In this document: in pieces, positions 27,549-35,886 of the stretch
How the letters are laid out: every line of letters starts with the position of its first letter
Position numbering within the stretch: position 1 is the first letter of the stretch
Notes under the pieces: model-generated
The model's database searches: none
Told to the model about the DNA's origin: nothing
The model's input: only the letters and a program-made list of their open reading frames with translations
DNA from: Paraburkholderia acidipaludis NBRC 101816
Lineage (GTDB): Bacteria > Pseudomonadota > Gammaproteobacteria > Burkholderiales > Burkholderiaceae
NCBI RefSeq assembly: GCF_000684975.1
Contig: NZ_BAXZ01000010.1
Coordinates: forward strand, 1-64,000
Reading direction: 5' to 3'
Length of the DNA: 64,000 bases
Position numbers and translations under genes: made by a program

Positions 27549-29207
27549 CTATTTTGATGTCTGCTTTTGCGCGTGGGTGCCGGCCTTCTGGCGGCTTGCC
27601 GTACCCTTCGACGCCTTGCTGGGCGCGGCGCTCGACGATTTGGCCTTGACCGGATCGGAAACCTTCACGACCTCGGCGCGCTCACGACCGTGCTTCTTAT
27701 CGTAGCGCGACTTCGAGCCCGTGTCTGCCACTTTGGTGCCAATACGCTGCACGCCGCCGCCCGACACGTTCGTCGCGATCCGTTCCGGCCCCGGTTCGCT
27801 CGGCATCGCCTTGCCGACCGGCACGTGCAGCACCAGCACCTGGCCCGGCATAACGTAGTCGCGATGCGTCTTGTTCCACCCCTTCAGTTGACCAACCGAC
27901 ACGCCATAGCGGCTCGCCACCGCATCCATCGCCTGCTTGCGGCGCACGCGGATCAGCATCTTGCGCGTGTCGGGCACGTCCGGCTCCATCGCGAGCACGG
28001 CGCTTTCGGCAACGTCGGCGCTGATGTCCTCGTCGTCATCGCTATCGGTGCGCGGCACCACGAGGGTCGAACCCGCCTTGAGGCGCATGCCCGCCGGAAT
28101 CTTGTTCACCGACATCAGCGTATCGGCATCCACGCCGATCTTCTCCGCGAGCGCGGCGGGCGTGGTGCGCGTATCGGTGGTGTAGACGGTCCACGACGAA
28201 AGCTGACCCGTGTAAGCCTTCAGGTTGTGCTCGAAAGCGCTTGCGTTATCAAACGGCAGCAGGATCTGCGGCTGCGTCGCGCCGAGAATGACGGGCTTCT
28301 TGAACGACGGGTTGAGCGAGCGGAATTCGTCGGGCGTCATGTTCGCGAGCTTCGCGGCGACATCCACGTCGATGTCGTGCGACGTGGTGACCGTGACGAA
28401 ATACGGGTGGTTCGGAATCGACGGCAGCGTGAGGCCATACTGCTGCGGGTTCATCACGATGTTCTTGACGGCCTGCAGCTTCGGCACGTAGTTACGCGTC
28501 TCGTTGGGCAGGCGCAGGCTCTCGTAGTCGGTGGGCAGGCCGGCCGCCTGATTGCGCGCGATCGCGCGCTGCACATTGCCCTCGCCCCAGTTGTAGGCGG
28601 CGAGCGCGAGATACCAGTCGCCGAACATGTCGTGCAGGCGGGAGAGATAGTCGAGCGCGGCGCTCGTCGAGGCGAGCACGTCGCGGCGCTCGTCCTGCCA
28701 CATGTTCTGCTTGAGGTTGTAGGTGCGGCCCGTGTCCGGCACGAACTGCCACATGCCTGCCGCCTTCGCGACGGAAAGCGCCTGCGGGTTGTACGCCGAT
28801 TCGATGAACGGCAGCAGCGCCAGTTCGGTCGGCATGTGCCGCGCCTCAAGCTCCTCGACGATGTGGTACAGATACTTCTGCGAACGTTCCGTCATGCGTG
28901 CCACGTACTCGGGCCGCTCGGCATACCACTGGGCATTCATGTCCACCAGATCGCTCTGGAGGTCGGGCATCTGGAAACCGCGGCGAATACGCCCCCATAG
29001 ATCGGCGTCCTGGCTCGTCAGGGAACTGACCGAGCCATTGTCGACGTCGATGGTTTCCTGGGCTGCGGAGGTCTTGCGGAGCTGGTCGGCGGCGGCCTGC
29101 TGGGGATCGGCTGAGGCGGGATTGTTGGCGGAATTGCTCGCAGATGGTCCCCCGCTCGCGCAAGCGGCGAGCATCAGGACCAGCAGCGCACTAAAAATAA
29201 ATCGCAT
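27549..29207 (-). CDS. mltD: Membrane-bound lytic murein transglycosylase D (LysM lipoprotein)
   Basis: A 552-residue lipoprotein: the N-terminus MRFIFSALLVLMLAACASGG has a lipobox LAAC. The transglycosylase domain (about 105-260) has the catalytic glutamate in LPFIESAYNP and the downstream AAYNWGEGNV and LPNETRNYVP motifs of family 1 MltD enzymes. LysM modules follow at about 350-400 and 430-470 (SRYGVSVGQLKGWN), binding glycan strands. The tail is Lys/Ser-rich. It cleaves peptidoglycan to 1,6-anhydro products; NagZ, encoded at 51 kb, acts later in the same recycling route. Confidence 0.93.
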   Translation of the reverse strand: MRFIFSALLVLMLAACASGGPSASNSANNPASADPQQAAADQLRKTSAAQETIDVDNGSVSSLTSQDADLWGRIRRGFQMPDLQSDLVDMNAQWYAERPEYVARMTERSQKYLYHIVEELEARHMPTELALLPFIESAYNPQALSVAKAAGMWQFVPDTGRTYNLKQNMWQDERRDVLASTSAALDYLSRLHDMFGDWYLALAAYNWGEGNVQRAIARNQAAGLPTDYESLRLPNETRNYVPKLQAVKNIVMNPQQYGLTLPSIPNHPYFVTVTTSHDIDVDVAAKLANMTPDEFRSLNPSFKKPVILGATQPQILLPFDNASAFEHNLKAYTGQLSSWTVYTTDTRTTPAALAEKIGVDADTLMSVNKIPAGMRLKAGSTLVVPRTDSDDDEDISADVAESAVLAMEPDVPDTRKMLIRVRRKQAMDAVASRYGVSVGQLKGWNKTHRDYVMPGQVLVLHVPVGKAMPSEPGPERIATNVSGGGVQRIGTKVADTGSKSRYDKKHGRERAEVVKVSDPVKAKSSSAAPSKASKGTASRQKAGTHAQKQTSK

Positions 29208-29358
29208 GAACGTCTACTTGCATGGCTGGAATTTGCAGCCGATGGTACGGAACGTACACGTTTGCGTCAACCAGAAATATTCGAAAAAACCATGAAAATC
29301 CGTAGCTTGGGTGCGCTTCCGTACTTTGCGGATGAGCTTGCCCCTTGACACGCTCGGG

Positions 29359-30168
29359 TTAGCGGAACCGGTTTTTCCATTCGCGCATCAAGGTGAACGC
29401 CGCCAGCCGATCGGACACCGTTTCATGAAGCTGATCGGCAAGGCTCGCCTGGACCGAGGGATCACCGGCGCGCAGGAACGGATTCACGGCACGTTCGTGC
29501 GCGATCGTGGTGGGCAGCGTGGGCACGCCGCGCTCGCGCAACGCCGCCGCGTCGCGACTCCACGTATGCAGCGCGGCGTTGTCCGGGTCGCAGGCCAGCG
29601 CGAAGCGGATATTCGACAGCGTGTATTCGTGCGCGCAATGCACCTCGGTCTTGCCGGGGAGTGCCGCGAGCGAATCGAGCGAGGCAAGCATCTGAGCAGG
29701 CGAGCCTTCGAACAGGCGGCCGCAGCCGCAGGCAAACAGCGTGTCGCCGCAGAACAGATGCGGCACGCCCGCCGGATCGCCCGCCTGGAAGTACGCAATA
29801 TGGCCGCGCGTGTGACCGGGCACGTCGAGCACGGTGAAGTCCAGCGCAGGCGCCGCCAGTTGCACGCGATCGCCGCCTTTTACGCGCGTGACGAACGGAT
29901 CGAGCGGCCCGAGCGCCTCGCCGGCCGGGCCATAAACCGGAACGCGTTGGCCGTTCAGCAGATCGGCCACCCCGCCGACGTGGTCGTTGTGATGATGGGT
30001 GAGTAAAATAGCGACGAGCCGCCAGCCTCGCTTCGCCAGATACGCGCGAACGGGCGCGGCCTCGCCCGGATCGACGGCGATTGCATTGCGGCCGTCCGAC
30101 ACGACCCAGATGTAGTTGTCATCAAAGGCCGGAACCGGTACGTACTCGTACTCAAGCGGACTATTCAT
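29359..30168 (-). CDS. gloB: Hydroxyacylglutathione hydrolase GloB (glyoxalase II)
   Basis: A 269-residue metallo-beta-lactamase-fold enzyme hydrolysing S-lactoylglutathione to lactate and glutathione. Metal ligands are visible in LLTHHHNDHVGG, VPGHTRGH, FCGDTLFACGCGRLFEG and HCAHEYTLSN. The start MNSPLEYEYVPVPAFDDNYIW fits the family; a longer frame upstream is unsupported. It is divergent from the YafS-like gene with only 21 bases between start codons, so each promoter must sit in the other's coding sequence. The gloB-yafS-rnhA-dnaQ neighbourhood is as in E. coli. Confidence 0.95.
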   Translation of the reverse strand: MNSPLEYEYVPVPAFDDNYIWVVSDGRNAIAVDPGEAAPVRAYLAKRGWRLVAILLTHHHNDHVGGVADLLNGQRVPVYGPAGEALGPLDPFVTRVKGGDRVQLAAPALDFTVLDVPGHTRGHIAYFQAGDPAGVPHLFCGDTLFACGCGRLFEGSPAQMLASLDSLAALPGKTEVHCAHEYTLSNIRFALACDPDNAALHTWSRDAAALRERGVPTLPTTIAHERAVNPFLRAGDPSVQASLADQLHETVSDRLAAFTLMREWKNRFR

Positions 30169-30189
30169 TGGGGCGGCGTATTCTTCGAC

Positions 30190-31014
30190 ATGTCTGACCG
30201 AACGATTATAGACTGGCCCGCCTGGACCGCTTCGCCTGCCGGCAGGTATGTCCTCGACTGGGAGCAGGAGCAGCTCGATCGTGTGGTGTCGAATATTTTC
30301 GGCTACCACGCGCTGCAGCTCGGCATGCCGCATCTCGACGCCCTGCGAGAGAACCGCATGCCGTGCCGCGGGCTCGTGCTCGACGCGGCGAGCGCCGCCA
30401 GCGAACCCTACGCGGTGCCGCCGGCCGACGGCGGCGCGGCAGCCGCGCGGCGCCATGCACCCGAGGGCCGCAGCACGGTCTGGTGCGATTTCCTCGACTT
30501 GCCGTTCGAGGCGCAGAGCGTCGACCTGATCGTGATGCCGCACACGCTCGAATTCACGAGCGACCCGCACCGCCTGCTGCGCGAGGCGGAACGCGTGCTG
30601 ATGCCCGAGGGGCAGCTCGTGATCGTCGGCTTCAACTCGCTCTCGCTGTGGGGCGCGCGCCAGTCGGCCGGCAAGCTGACCGGTAAATCGTTCCTGCCCG
30701 CGCGCCAGGACCTGATCGCGTTCACGCGCCTGAAGGACTGGATCAAGCTGCTCGGCTTCGAACTGGAGCGCGGGCGCTTTGGCTGCTATCGCCCGCCGCT
30801 CGCCACCGACCAGTGGCTCGGACGCTATGCCTTCATGGAGGCCGCCGGCGACCGCTGGTGGCCGATCTTCGGCGCGGTGTATATGGTCACGGCGATCAAG
30901 CGCGTGCGCGGCATGCGCCTTGTCGGCCCGCTGAAGGTCAAGAAACCGGTGCTGGCGCCGAGCCTGAAGGCCGCCGCCACGACGCCCTCCCCTACACGCA
31001 ACAAGGACTCATGA
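30190..31014 (+). CDS. YafS-like SAM-dependent methyltransferase-fold protein
   Basis: A 274-residue class I methyltransferase-like protein in the position of E. coli yafS. The C-terminal part of the Rossmann fold is clear: DLIVMPHTLEFTSDPHRLLREAERVLMPEGQLVI. The usual glycine-rich SAM motif I is degenerate, reading GLVLDAASAASEP rather than E/D-x-G-x-G-x-G, so catalytic activity is uncertain. A Lys/Ala/Pro-rich tail ends the protein. The stop overlaps the rnhA ATG by 4 bases, implying coupling. The substrate is unknown. Confidence 0.75.
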   Translation: MSDRTIIDWPAWTASPAGRYVLDWEQEQLDRVVSNIFGYHALQLGMPHLDALRENRMPCRGLVLDAASAASEPYAVPPADGGAAAARRHAPEGRSTVWCDFLDLPFEAQSVDLIVMPHTLEFTSDPHRLLREAERVLMPEGQLVIVGFNSLSLWGARQSAGKLTGKSFLPARQDLIAFTRLKDWIKLLGFELERGRFGCYRPPLATDQWLGRYAFMEAAGDRWWPIFGAVYMVTAIKRVRGMRLVGPLKVKKPVLAPSLKAAATTPSPTRNKDS

Positions 31015-31460
31015 GCTCACCCGACTTCGTCGAAATCTTCACCGACGGCGCCTGCAAGGGCAACCCCGGCCCCGGCGGCTGGGGCGCACTGCTGCGCTTC
31101 GGCACACTGGAAAAAGAACTGTTTGGCGGCGAAGCCGTCACGACCAACAACCGCATGGAGCTGATGGGCGTGATCGCCGCGCTCGAAGCGCTCAAGCGGC
31201 CGTGCAGCGTAATCGTCCACACGGACTCGCAGTATGTGCAGAAAGGCATCAGCGAGTGGATCCACGGCTGGAAGAAGAAGAACTGGATGACGGCCGCGAA
31301 AACGCCCGTCAAGAACGACGATCTGTGGAAGCGGCTCGACGCGCTCGTCGCGCAGCACCAGGTGGAATGGCGTTGGGTGAAAGGCCACGCCGGCCATCCG
31401 GAAAACGAACGCGCCGACGCGCTCGCAAATCGCGGCGTCGCCTCGCTCGCCGAACTTTGA
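31011..31460 (+). CDS. rnhA: Ribonuclease HI
   Basis: A 149-residue enzyme cutting RNA in RNA-DNA hybrids. The catalytic carboxylates are all visible: Asp12 in IFTDGACKGNPGPGGWG, Glu in NNRMELMG, Asp in HTDSQYV and Asp in ENERADALA. The basic handle WIHGWKKKNW is typical of E. coli-type RNase HI. The ATG overlaps the upstream methyltransferase stop. dnaQ follows after 47 bases. Confidence 0.97.
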   Translation: MSSPDFVEIFTDGACKGNPGPGGWGALLRFGTLEKELFGGEAVTTNNRMELMGVIAALEALKRPCSVIVHTDSQYVQKGISEWIHGWKKKNWMTAAKTPVKNDDLWKRLDALVAQHQVEWRWVKGHAGHPENERADALANRGVASLAEL

Positions 31461-31507
31461 GCGCCCGCGCGCTCGCCCATCGCAACACACGATTTTTCTG
31501 ATCCGAC

Positions 31508-32254
31508 ATGCGCCAGATCATTCTCGATACCGAAACCACCGGCCTGAACGCCCGCACGGGCGACCGCATCATCGAAATCGGCTGCGTCGAGCTGGTGAAC
31601 CGCCGTCTCACCGGCAACAACCTGCACTTCTACGTCAACCCCGAGCGCGACAGCGACCCCGGCGCGCTCGCGGTGCACGGCCTGACGACCGAGTTCCTCT
31701 CCGACAAGCCGAAGTTCGCCGAGGTAGCCAACGAGATCCTCGACTTCATCCAGGGCGCGGACCTCATCATCCACAACGCGCCGTTCGACATCGGCTTCCT
31801 CGACGCGGAGCTCGCGCTGCTCGGCAAGCCACCGCTGAAGGAGCACTGCGGCGAGGTGATCGATACGCTGGTGCAGGCCAAGCAGATCTTCCCGGGCAAG
31901 CGCAATTCGCTCGATGCGCTGTGCGACCGCTTCGGCATCAGCAACGCGCACCGGACGCTGCACGGCGCACTGCTCGACTCGGAACTGCTGGCGGAGGTCT
32001 ACCTCGCAATGACGCGAGGCCAGGAGAGTCTCGTTATCGACATGCTGGGTGAGACGGCCGCGACCGGCGACGTCGCGGCGCCGCGCGTGCAGATCGAAAC
32101 GCTCGCGCTGCCCGTGATCGCCGCGACCGACGAAGAGCTGGCGGCGCACGACGCCGTGCTCGACGACCTCGACAAGTCGGTCAAGGGAACGAGCGTGTGG
32201 CGCACGCAGCCCGCCCCGGAGGAGGCAAGGCCGGCGGATGCGCAAATTGCTTAA
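31508..32254 (+). CDS. dnaQ: DNA polymerase III epsilon subunit (3'-5' exonuclease)
   Basis: A 248-residue proofreading exonuclease. Exo I is LDTETTGLNA with the two metal-binding acids, Exo II is IIHNAPFDIGFLDAEL and Exo III epsilon is HRTLHGALLDSELLAEVYL. Residues after about 180 form the flexible tail that binds the alpha subunit. The gene order rnhA-dnaQ is conserved, but the two run in the same direction here, unlike the divergent E. coli pair. Confidence 0.96.
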   Translation: MRQIILDTETTGLNARTGDRIIEIGCVELVNRRLTGNNLHFYVNPERDSDPGALAVHGLTTEFLSDKPKFAEVANEILDFIQGADLIIHNAPFDIGFLDAELALLGKPPLKEHCGEVIDTLVQAKQIFPGKRNSLDALCDRFGISNAHRTLHGALLDSELLAEVYLAMTRGQESLVIDMLGETAATGDVAAPRVQIETLALPVIAATDEELAAHDAVLDDLDKSVKGTSVWRTQPAPEEARPADAQIA

Positions 32255-32261
32255 AAATGAC

Positions 32262-32290
32262 TTTACAAGATTCGAAAAGCCCGTCATAAT
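32262..32290 (+). promoter_or_regulatory. Promoter of tRNA-Val
   Basis: TTTACA, 17 bases, CATAAT ends 12 bases before the tRNA. Each box has one or two mismatches to the sigma70 consensus. Confidence 0.7.
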
Positions 32291-32302
32291 TCAAAGCTCT
32301 TC

Positions 32303-32377
32303 GGGTGGTTAGCTCAGCGGTAGAGCACTGCCTTCACACGGCAGGGGTCACTGGTTCGATCCCAGTACTACCCACCA
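32303..32377 (+). tRNA. tRNA-Val (CAC anticodon)
   Basis: A 75-nt cloverleaf with CCA encoded. The acceptor GGGTGGT pairs with ACTACCC (one G-T), and the anticodon stem CTGCC/GGCAG encloses loop TTCACAC, giving CAC. It decodes GUG, a frequent valine codon at this G+C. Confidence 0.93.
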
Positions 32378-32415
32378 GAATTTCTGGTGTTGGTAAAGAC
32401 AAGCACCGAAGAATA

Positions 32416-32448
32416 AAAGCCTCCAGACGCAAGTCTGGGGGCTTTTTT
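32416..32448 (+). terminator. Terminator of tRNA-Val
   Basis: AGCCTCCAGAC, loop GCAA, GTCTGGGGGCT and six T. It lies 41 bases beyond the tRNA. Confidence 0.85.
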
Positions 32449-32543
32449 CATTGCGAGGCATTACTTCGCATTCCTTAGATTCCAGGCACGGTTCGACCAA
32501 GCCCGCATCGCACGCGATCAACCCCGGTCGACCGCGCTCGGCA

Positions 32544-33005
32544 TCAAGCCCCCGTATCGAGTCCGATCCCGCGCGCCATACCCGTAGCCGCAAACACCAT
32601 CACCACGAGCAGCGCCGTTTGCCATGCGCCGATGCGCGCATATTTCGGCGCCTTCGTCAGATCCGGCACATCACCGCGCCGCACGGCGGTACGCCAGCGC
32701 AGCAGCGCCATCATCGGCGCGATCTCGAGCAACAGGATCAGCACGAGCGCAGCCATCTTCACGTGAAAGAGCGGCTCGTGAAAGTAGTACGATGCGCCCT
32801 TCTCGAAACCGCCGAACGCGCGCATCGCCCCGGTAACGATCAGCACGAGCGCGGAGAGTCCCCAGCCGTTGTCGGCGCTGAAGATGCCCGGCAGATCTTC
32901 CGTCGACATGCAGCGGCGCAGCCCGCGCGAGCGCCGCAGGATCGAGGCGAGCGCGTAGCCGAAAGCGAGGAGGTGAACGGCGGCAAGCAACCAGCGTGAG
33001 TACAT
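32544..33005 (-). CDS. DUF2214-family membrane protein
   Basis: A 153-residue integral membrane protein with four likely spans. DNGWGLSALVLIVTGAMRAF, FEKGASYYFHEPLFHVKM and LEIAPMMALLRWR are, as I recall them, the conserved DUF2214 blocks, with histidines suggesting haem or metal contact but no known function. The ATG at 33005 has GGAGG 7 bases upstream. The protein ends near tRNA-Val and is followed upstream by another membrane protein on the same strand. Confidence 0.75.
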   Translation of the reverse strand: MYSRWLLAAVHLLAFGYALASILRRSRGLRRCMSTEDLPGIFSADNGWGLSALVLIVTGAMRAFGGFEKGASYYFHEPLFHVKMAALVLILLLEIAPMMALLRWRTAVRRGDVPDLTKAPKYARIGAWQTALLVVMVFAATGMARGIGLDTGA

Positions 33006-33068
33006 CGCAACGCCTCCAGGTTGACGACAGCCACGGCAAGCCAAAAGCGGAGCGCGCCGCCGGGAGAA

Positions 33069-33938
33069 TCAGACTTGCTTCAGGGCGGCGTCGAGCGCAC
33101 GCGCGGCCGCGCGATCCCCGTCGGTGGCAAGCCGCACGCGAAACACGGTTTGACGGTTATGGCCTGCTGCGGCGGGAGAATCCCACAGCAATTCGACTTT
33201 CGGCCGACGATGCGCCGCAGCCGCGTGCTGCCCGGCTGCGGCGCGGGCGGGCGGCACCGGCGATGACGGCCCGGCAGCAGTAGCCGCCGCCTCCGCCAGC
33301 GCGGCGCCCTCCGGTCTCGGCGACGAAGCCGGCACGGCAGCCGGCGGCGCCTCCTGCAGCCAGCGCACCGAAAGCTCGCGCGCGTCGTATTGGCCGACCT
33401 TGCGGCTTTCCAGCCAGACGATCGTGGTGCGCGTGGCGGCGTCGAGCGAAACGGCATAGCGGCCAATCGCGAAGCGGCGCGCCGCGATGTTGGAGCGCCA
33501 GAGCGCACGCGGGCGGCAGATCCACACGACGGCGGCATACAGCGCCGGCGCGACGACGAGCCAGCCGTTGGTTGCCGCCACGGCCTGCACCGCGCGCCGC
33601 CAGCCGGACATCCAGACGAAGGCACCCACCGACCACAGCGCGAACAGGCAGCCGAGCAGGCCGAAGAATCGCAGCGCCTGGCGCAGCCACTGCGGCAACG
33701 GATGGAACGGCCGCTCAACGCGCGCCTTCGCGCCCGGCAGAGCGATCAGGAGAAACAGGAACACGAGATTGATGCACGCCCACGGCGACGAGGCCATTCC
33801 TTCGAGCGACGCGATGAAATTCATCTGCGCCATCGAGAAGAGCCACCGCGCGAGGATCACGAGACCGATCGCGCGCAAGGCGAACATCGTCCCGGCGCCG
33901 GGTACGGCGACCGTGGGCGTCGGTCGGGATCTCGCCAA
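33069..33938 (-). CDS. Uncharacterised membrane protein
   Basis: A 289-residue protein I do not recognise. The N-terminal half has about four hydrophobic segments (around FALRAIGLVILARW, INLVFLFLLIALPG, FFGLLGCLFALWSVGAFVW and GWLVVAPALYAAVVWI); the C-terminal half is soluble, with an Ala/Pro-rich linker (about 215-250) before a small domain. The start is a TTG at 33938 with AGGAG 7 bases upstream. Longer ATG starts exist, but a TATAAT overlaps the one at 33989, so that ATG would not be in the transcript. It lies 63 bases upstream of the DUF2214 gene and may be cotranscribed. Confidence 0.6.
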   Translation of the reverse strand: MARSRPTPTVAVPGAGTMFALRAIGLVILARWLFSMAQMNFIASLEGMASSPWACINLVFLFLLIALPGAKARVERPFHPLPQWLRQALRFFGLLGCLFALWSVGAFVWMSGWRRAVQAVAATNGWLVVAPALYAAVVWICRPRALWRSNIAARRFAIGRYAVSLDAATRTTIVWLESRKVGQYDARELSVRWLQEAPPAAVPASSPRPEGAALAEAAATAAGPSSPVPPARAAAGQHAAAAHRRPKVELLWDSPAAAGHNRQTVFRVRLATDGDRAAARALDAALKQV

Positions 33939-34037
33939 AACTTTTCTCCTCTGTTTTCGTCGTGGCTGCTGGTCCAGCAGAACGGCCATTATAGGGACAT
34001 TGCCGCCCGCTCTCACGCCGTGCGCGCCACGCGCACA

Positions 34038-34076
34038 TAAAAGACAACGCCCCGGTGCGCGGGCACAGGGGCGTTG
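34038..34076 (-). terminator. Terminator of the glycosyltransferase gene
   Basis: On the minus strand CAACGCCCC and GGGGCGTTG form a 9-bp stem with a 14-base loop, followed by TCTTTTAT. It lies 65 bases after the glycosyltransferase stop. Confidence 0.75.
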
Positions 34077-34141
34077 CTGAAAAACACGACGGGACGGCGC
34101 CCGCCGCTGCGGCACAAAGCCGGCGGCGTGCTGGCGGCGTT

Positions 34142-35206
34142 TTAGCCGGCTGCGACTTCGCGCAGTACCGTGCGGCGCTTCTGGCGCAGCAGCTCTTCGT
34201 ACACGGCGACGTAGTTGCGCGCCATCACCTTCGACGAGAAGCGTGCCTCGAATGCGGCGCGCACCTTCTCGCGCGGCAGCGTCGACAGGCGCTTGATCGC
34301 AGCGACGGCGCTGATTTCGTCTTCGACGACGAAGCCCGACACGCCATTGTCGATGACTTCCGGCACCGAGCCGCGCTTGAACGCGATGACCGGCGTACCG
34401 CAGGCCATGGCTTCGATCATGACGAGACCGAAGGGCTCCGGCCAGTCGATCGGGAACACCAGCGCATGCGCATTGCCGAGGAACTCGCGCTTTTCGTGCT
34501 CGCCGATTTCGCCGATGTACTCGACGTGCGGCAGCGCCATCAGCGGCTTGATCACTTCTTCGTAATAGGCGCGGTCGGCCTTGTCGATCTTGGCGGCGAC
34601 CTTGAGCTTCATGCCCGCCTGGCCGGCGATGCGGATCGCCTTGTCGAGGCCTTTCTCCGGCGAAACGCGGCCGAGGAAGGCGAGGTAGCCGGGCTCGACA
34701 TTCGGGATCGGCTTGAGCACGTCTTCCGGCAGGCCGTGATAGACGGTCTGCTGCCAGCAGGCCTGCTGCAGCGGGATGCGCTGGTTGTCCGAGATCGAGA
34801 CGACCGGCACGTCGCTGAACGCGTTGAAGATCGGTTGCAGTTCGGGCAGGTCCAGACGGCCGTGCATCGTGGTGACGAACGGCACTTCCTGGCGCTGGAA
34901 CAGCGAGAACGGGTAATAGTCGATGTGGAAATGCAGCACGTCGAACTCATGCGCGCGGCGGCGCACTTCTTCGAGCAGCAGCATGTGCGGAGCCATCACG
35001 TCGCGGATCGTCGGGTCGAGGCGCAGTGCCTGCGGCCAGAACGCTTCGAGCTTTGCCGAGGTGATCGAATCGCCGCTTGCGAACAGCGTAACGTCGTGAC
35101 CCTGTTCGACCAGCGCTTCGGTCAGGTAGGAGACCACCCGTTCCGTGCCGCCGTACAGCTTGGGAGGAACCGCCTCGTGCAACGGAGCGATTTGAGCGAT
35201 TCGCAT
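34142..35206 (-). CDS. GT4-family glycosyltransferase
   Basis: A 354-residue GT-B fold enzyme. The N-terminal PPKLYGGTERVVSYL holds the acceptor-side glycine loop; the C-terminal donor domain has YLAFLGRVSPEKGLDKAI and the E-x7-E motif in EPFGLVMIEAMACGTPVIAF. The sugar and acceptor are unknown. No membrane segment is present, so it is cytoplasmic or peripheral. AAGGAG precedes the chosen ATG by 9 bases. It is divergent from an ABC exporter, and the trehalose genes follow that, so a role in envelope or osmolyte glycoside metabolism is possible but unproven. Confidence 0.85.
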   Translation of the reverse strand: MRIAQIAPLHEAVPPKLYGGTERVVSYLTEALVEQGHDVTLFASGDSITSAKLEAFWPQALRLDPTIRDVMAPHMLLLEEVRRRAHEFDVLHFHIDYYPFSLFQRQEVPFVTTMHGRLDLPELQPIFNAFSDVPVVSISDNQRIPLQQACWQQTVYHGLPEDVLKPIPNVEPGYLAFLGRVSPEKGLDKAIRIAGQAGMKLKVAAKIDKADRAYYEEVIKPLMALPHVEYIGEIGEHEKREFLGNAHALVFPIDWPEPFGLVMIEAMACGTPVIAFKRGSVPEVIDNGVSGFVVEDEISAVAAIKRLSTLPREKVRAAFEARFSSKVMARNYVAVYEELLRQKRRTVLREVAAG

Positions 35207-35828
35207 AGTGGTGAACTCCTTCCTCGTAATAAATCGGGCAAAGTACTGCAAGTTTGACAATCGACCCTCGGTGGCGCCGGCACCCTTGCCGCACGTCATC
35301 CCGGGCGTTCCGTACCGCTAACCGCGCCGGCTTTGCCGACACACTGGCCGTCGCGCTTTCTGGCAGACGGAACGGCTCAGGCGGTAAACGCGCAGGGTTC
35401 GCGGTCGTTGACATACAAGCTGTCAGATTCCCTACGCTATCCGAGTCGGCATTATCCCGGTTCGGGACCCACGCCACCCAAAACATTTCAAATACTTTAC
35501 GTTGTTACAAACCGGAAACAATCCACAACCTCTTGTTTTAAAAGATAGTTTTAGATTGGATCGCCTGGCCGGATGCAGATCGGGCGGCCCCGCGCACGGC
35601 AATTGCGACAGCACTTCCGAACTTTGCTGCGCCGCAGCGCCCGTTGTCGGGCACGCCATGCACGCGGCGTAAATGTAATCTGCAATTGTATCTCCAAAAT
35701 GGCTCGCAACGCCCGTTGAACCTGCGCAGCAACAGACTGTCGGCAAGCCATACCCCGCGTCATGGCGTCGCGATATGATGCGCGTCCCATGGCCATAGGC
35801 GATGCACCACGCGCAGGGGGTGTTTACA
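35207..35828. other. 622-base non-coding interval upstream of the ABC exporter
   Basis: No supported gene. It contains an AT-rich pocket at about 35480-35560, in contrast to the rest of the region, suitable for the glycosyltransferase promoter on the minus strand or for regulator binding. Near the right edge AGGGGG precedes an ATG at 35829 (see the exporter). Confidence 0.5.
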
Positions 35829-35886
35829 ATGCTGGAAAGTCCGTCGTGGGCTGCCGCTACCGCGCCTTCCCATTCCTTTTTTCAAC

